DNA from: Symbiodinium microadriaticum
Taxonomy: Eukaryota > Sar > Dinophyceae > Suessiales > Symbiodiniaceae
NCBI GenBank assembly: GCA_001939145.1
Contig: LSRX01000256.1
Coordinates: forward strand, 329,110 to 393,109
Direction: 5' to 3'
Length of the DNA stretch: 64,000 nucleotides
Part shown: piece after piece, positions 63,401-64,000 of the stretch
How positions within the stretch are numbered: position 1 is the first letter of the stretch
How the letters are laid out: the number at the start of each line of letters is the position of its first letter
Translations under genes and position numbers: made by a program
Notes under the pieces: generated by a model
Told to the model about the DNA's origin: nothing
Databases searched by the model: none
The model's input: only the letters and a program-made list of their open reading frames with translations

Positions 63401-64000
63401 GCACAAATGACCCAGCATGATGCCATTGTCATTAGTGACCTCCGCGTTGCAAGGACCCACACTCCGGAAATGTGAATCTGGCCCAACATGTGCATTGAAA
63501 TCTCCCATCAACCAAGTGTTGGTTCGGCGCGGGAGCCCGTGCAAGAGCAGCTGCAACTCAGTGAAGAAAAGCTGTCTGTCGATTTCACTTGCAGATTCTT
63601 GAGGCGCGTATGCAGTGATGAACGTGTGGTCAGCAGGATGCTTATTGGCACGGTCAATGTATCTGATACCGCCAATTCTGCCCGCCCAACGCTTAGCTGG
63701 ATCAAAACGCTCAACAATGTGGCTCGCGACAAACCTGTCGACGTGAAGAAGCAGCAACGTCCCCGCATGCGGATCTTGAGCTCCTTTGCCCCACGAGATG
63801 CAATGATAAATCGGCTTCCCATTCCGAGTGTGGAGCTTCCATTCCGAGCGATGCGATGTGTGCTTCCAACATGTGCCTTGTATCGCGGCTGCATGAATGC
63901 CCCGTGTGTGCAAATCTTCAGCAATCTCAACGAGCCGAGCATTCGAGATCCCAAGACTCCTGCAGTTGTACGTAAGCAATCTCAGAGTTCCAGCCCGACC
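59918..64000 (-). CDS. Element 2 pol: endonuclease, reverse transcriptase, zinc fingers (partial at 5')
   Basis: The frame is open to the right edge. Residues are numbered from the TTG codon at 63979, which is not a start; the first codons continue from upstream (RAGTLRLLTYNCRSLG). Endonuclease, residues 1-260, has Asn5, GDFNAH at 159-164, RIDYVA at 221-226 and PDHYPV at 254-259. The usual catalytic Glu (QET) is replaced by Gly (IQGTCW). RT has motif A YDLTKAFDML at ~642-651, motif B QGGGTGPRLF at ~703-712, motif C AYADDLL at ~749-755 and thumb KYLGTHLQ at ~826-833. Zinc fingers: Cys1120/Cys1123 with His1137/His1142, and Cys1153/Cys1156 with His1169/Cys1175. After about residue 1180 (nt ~60439) this frame turns Ser/Arg-rich and random-looking, and coding seems to pass to another frame. 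Confidence 0.92.
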   Translation of the reverse strand, partial: GRAGTLRLLTYNCRSLGISNARLVEIAEDLHTRGIHAAAIQGTCWKHTSHRSEWKLHTRNGKPIYHCISWGKGAQDPHAGTLLLLHVDRFVASHIVERFDPAKRWAGRIGGIRYIDRANKHPADHTFITAYAPQESASEIDRQLFFTELQLLLHGLPRRTNTWLMGDFNAHVGPDSHFRSVGPCNAEVTNDNGIMLGHLCDSAGLSLANTFHPAGSTWWSANRESSHRIDYVAIQHSFRRRLKLCHVNKLLGRRWQTSTTPDHYPVEVLVGLKAGWPPRRPQRTPQQWNRQALLSACTDPVLAAPFLRDVADSLTQHHDEFTSSKSLQEQWTSVNDTLHGIAMKHFSKHPEQRNSKIQPQTFAILQQRRDATQTFMHARQCLTLAGCNQRVPHLLRVIVLGWRVVKLMAQARQAVKDDLRAWERQLECNLLEAMRANNHREAWSVSRQLAGRNFRKHGERQPPPAKSISKASWLQHFRQVQNAVECVGSAGFVPDPSPDYRIFFEGEEGCNCIAAAARRMPRDRATPRGSLPIELWSLIMQGQTGLMIMPYLELFQAMGINPSLWCEGHGCPIPKPGGDPTPNGMRVINLLDPLGKAFYKAAFQSHADTSACHQYGYSAKCSRRDAILQVTTLLQRLRMARMCTAANLYDLTKAFDMLSSQSVLQDLQQHQPFCPTIVAMLEDMQQRLLIHLPLSSGGSLHVHVRDGVLQGGGTGPRLFRRVYDTVVGDWQQRTTPEACLTRVSYEDSVLDLSTSAYADDLLRVEAADTADGIEAATVEHTRDLQNDLQPHRLQLNLRKCESLVSIRGRGSYVAARSLFSGAWKGLPLKPSVKYLGTHLQPFDSAKLDVTMRIAAARSAFAMFSKFLRRASVPLRRKILVFNAVVNEALLSVLEVRVLTGSDYQRLEAARGLLLRRLFGRHGYGKVADDQAPHSVPLSLLRQVCGLAEVEVELRVRRLLWLRSSLLAEQAGDTRLELASLFGRLEWQLTSPVDAEGGLTSVAPTFLHVLDRDIRQVMAQWDGFRPGWKHAFLAVGVSTIRSLRGASIQRHQQHDFPMIPGSRAQDGSNPMPDHAQDLTKPGDNAVMQTQFVDNPAEFVRSMRVLSDGTIPDIDAGLTSEHWRDGVYCGQCAAGPFHSMKTFASHIYRKHRVRHSLQDTACPHCGRQFTSVSACRRHVLHQSCEKSVVNHGHAGAVAGLRECSRSTPECPAAAGSSRHPERRPPQLQHPSHGIAGIHGSSAGRQQLACCHSSSKAAASIRPSWQNQRPFGRSSAAALQATSYRDEDRQPARQGAPRLRSLELPHVFAAQRARTGEGAASSHDIMESSHSGQGRSSARASSLDSRRNSGTGLVARRVEPWQA

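Larger units (their letters stand above)
59580..64000 (-). mobile_element. Element 2: LINE-like retroelement, 5' end outside the window
   Basis: A minus-strand unit with endonuclease, RT and paired zinc fingers in one long frame that is still open at the right edge, and a final conserved-looking domain in another frame ending at TAG 59667-59665. A non-coding 3' part with a GC hairpin follows. The layout matches element 1 except that no RNase H is visible in the window and its sequence is quite different, so this is another family of the same broad group. Confidence 0.85.

Noticed and set aside
1-64000. tRNA, rRNA and dinoflagellate spliced-leader sequences
   Set aside because: I looked for typical T-loop words and the spliced-leader core by eye and found no convincing instance. 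A dedicated scan could still find some.

Overview
The window looks like nuclear DNA of a dinoflagellate (Symbiodiniaceae-like, in my judgement) or a close alveolate. Three things point there. Plant/alveolate-type telomere words (TTTAGGG and CCCTAAA) are scattered in degenerate form over most of the sequence. Microsatellites are dense and long. The only long reading frames belong to two large non-LTR (LINE-like) retroelements whose layout (RNase H, endonuclease, reverse transcriptase, paired CCHH/CCHC zinc fingers, then a long C-terminal domain) resembles, from memory, dinoflagellate predicted proteins. This assignment is inference; no rRNA, tRNA, spliced-leader relic or ordinary host gene was recognised.

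Layout. From 1 to about 12.8 kb lies gene-poor background with degenerate telomere-like arrays, microsatellites, two copies of a ~94-130 bp fold-back element, and a decayed endonuclease-like fragment on the minus strand (8.06-8.85 kb). From about 13.0 to 26.93 kb lies a nearly intact plus-strand element of ~14 kb, element 1. It encodes a gag-like ORF1 with coiled coil and proline-rich tail, a ~2,000-residue ORF2 built of four diverged ~377-residue modules, a short membrane-segment ORF3 in the same frame after one TAG, an RNase H/endonuclease/RT ORF4, and a zinc-finger tail in another frame. Both ends of element 1 abut (ATGT)n microsatellite. From 27 to 59.6 kb there is more telomere-like background, with strand-switching arrays around 29-30 kb and 45-46 kb, many microsatellites, and at least five families of small palindromic (fold-back, MITE-like) elements. 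From about 59.6 kb to the right edge a second LINE, element 2, lies on the minus strand. Its 5' end is outside the window and its last domain is displaced into another frame.

How the parts relate. In element 1, ORF1 would package RNA, and the endonuclease, RT and RNase H would do target-primed reverse transcription. The role of the four-module ORF2 is unknown, and it is the best candidate here for an undescribed system. Telomere-like words are nearly absent inside both retroelements, so these look like insertions into older telomere-like DNA. The small palindromes lack coding capacity and would depend on proteins encoded elsewhere. Several frame changes and four single N bases mean that assembly error, decay and genuine recoding cannot yet be told apart.
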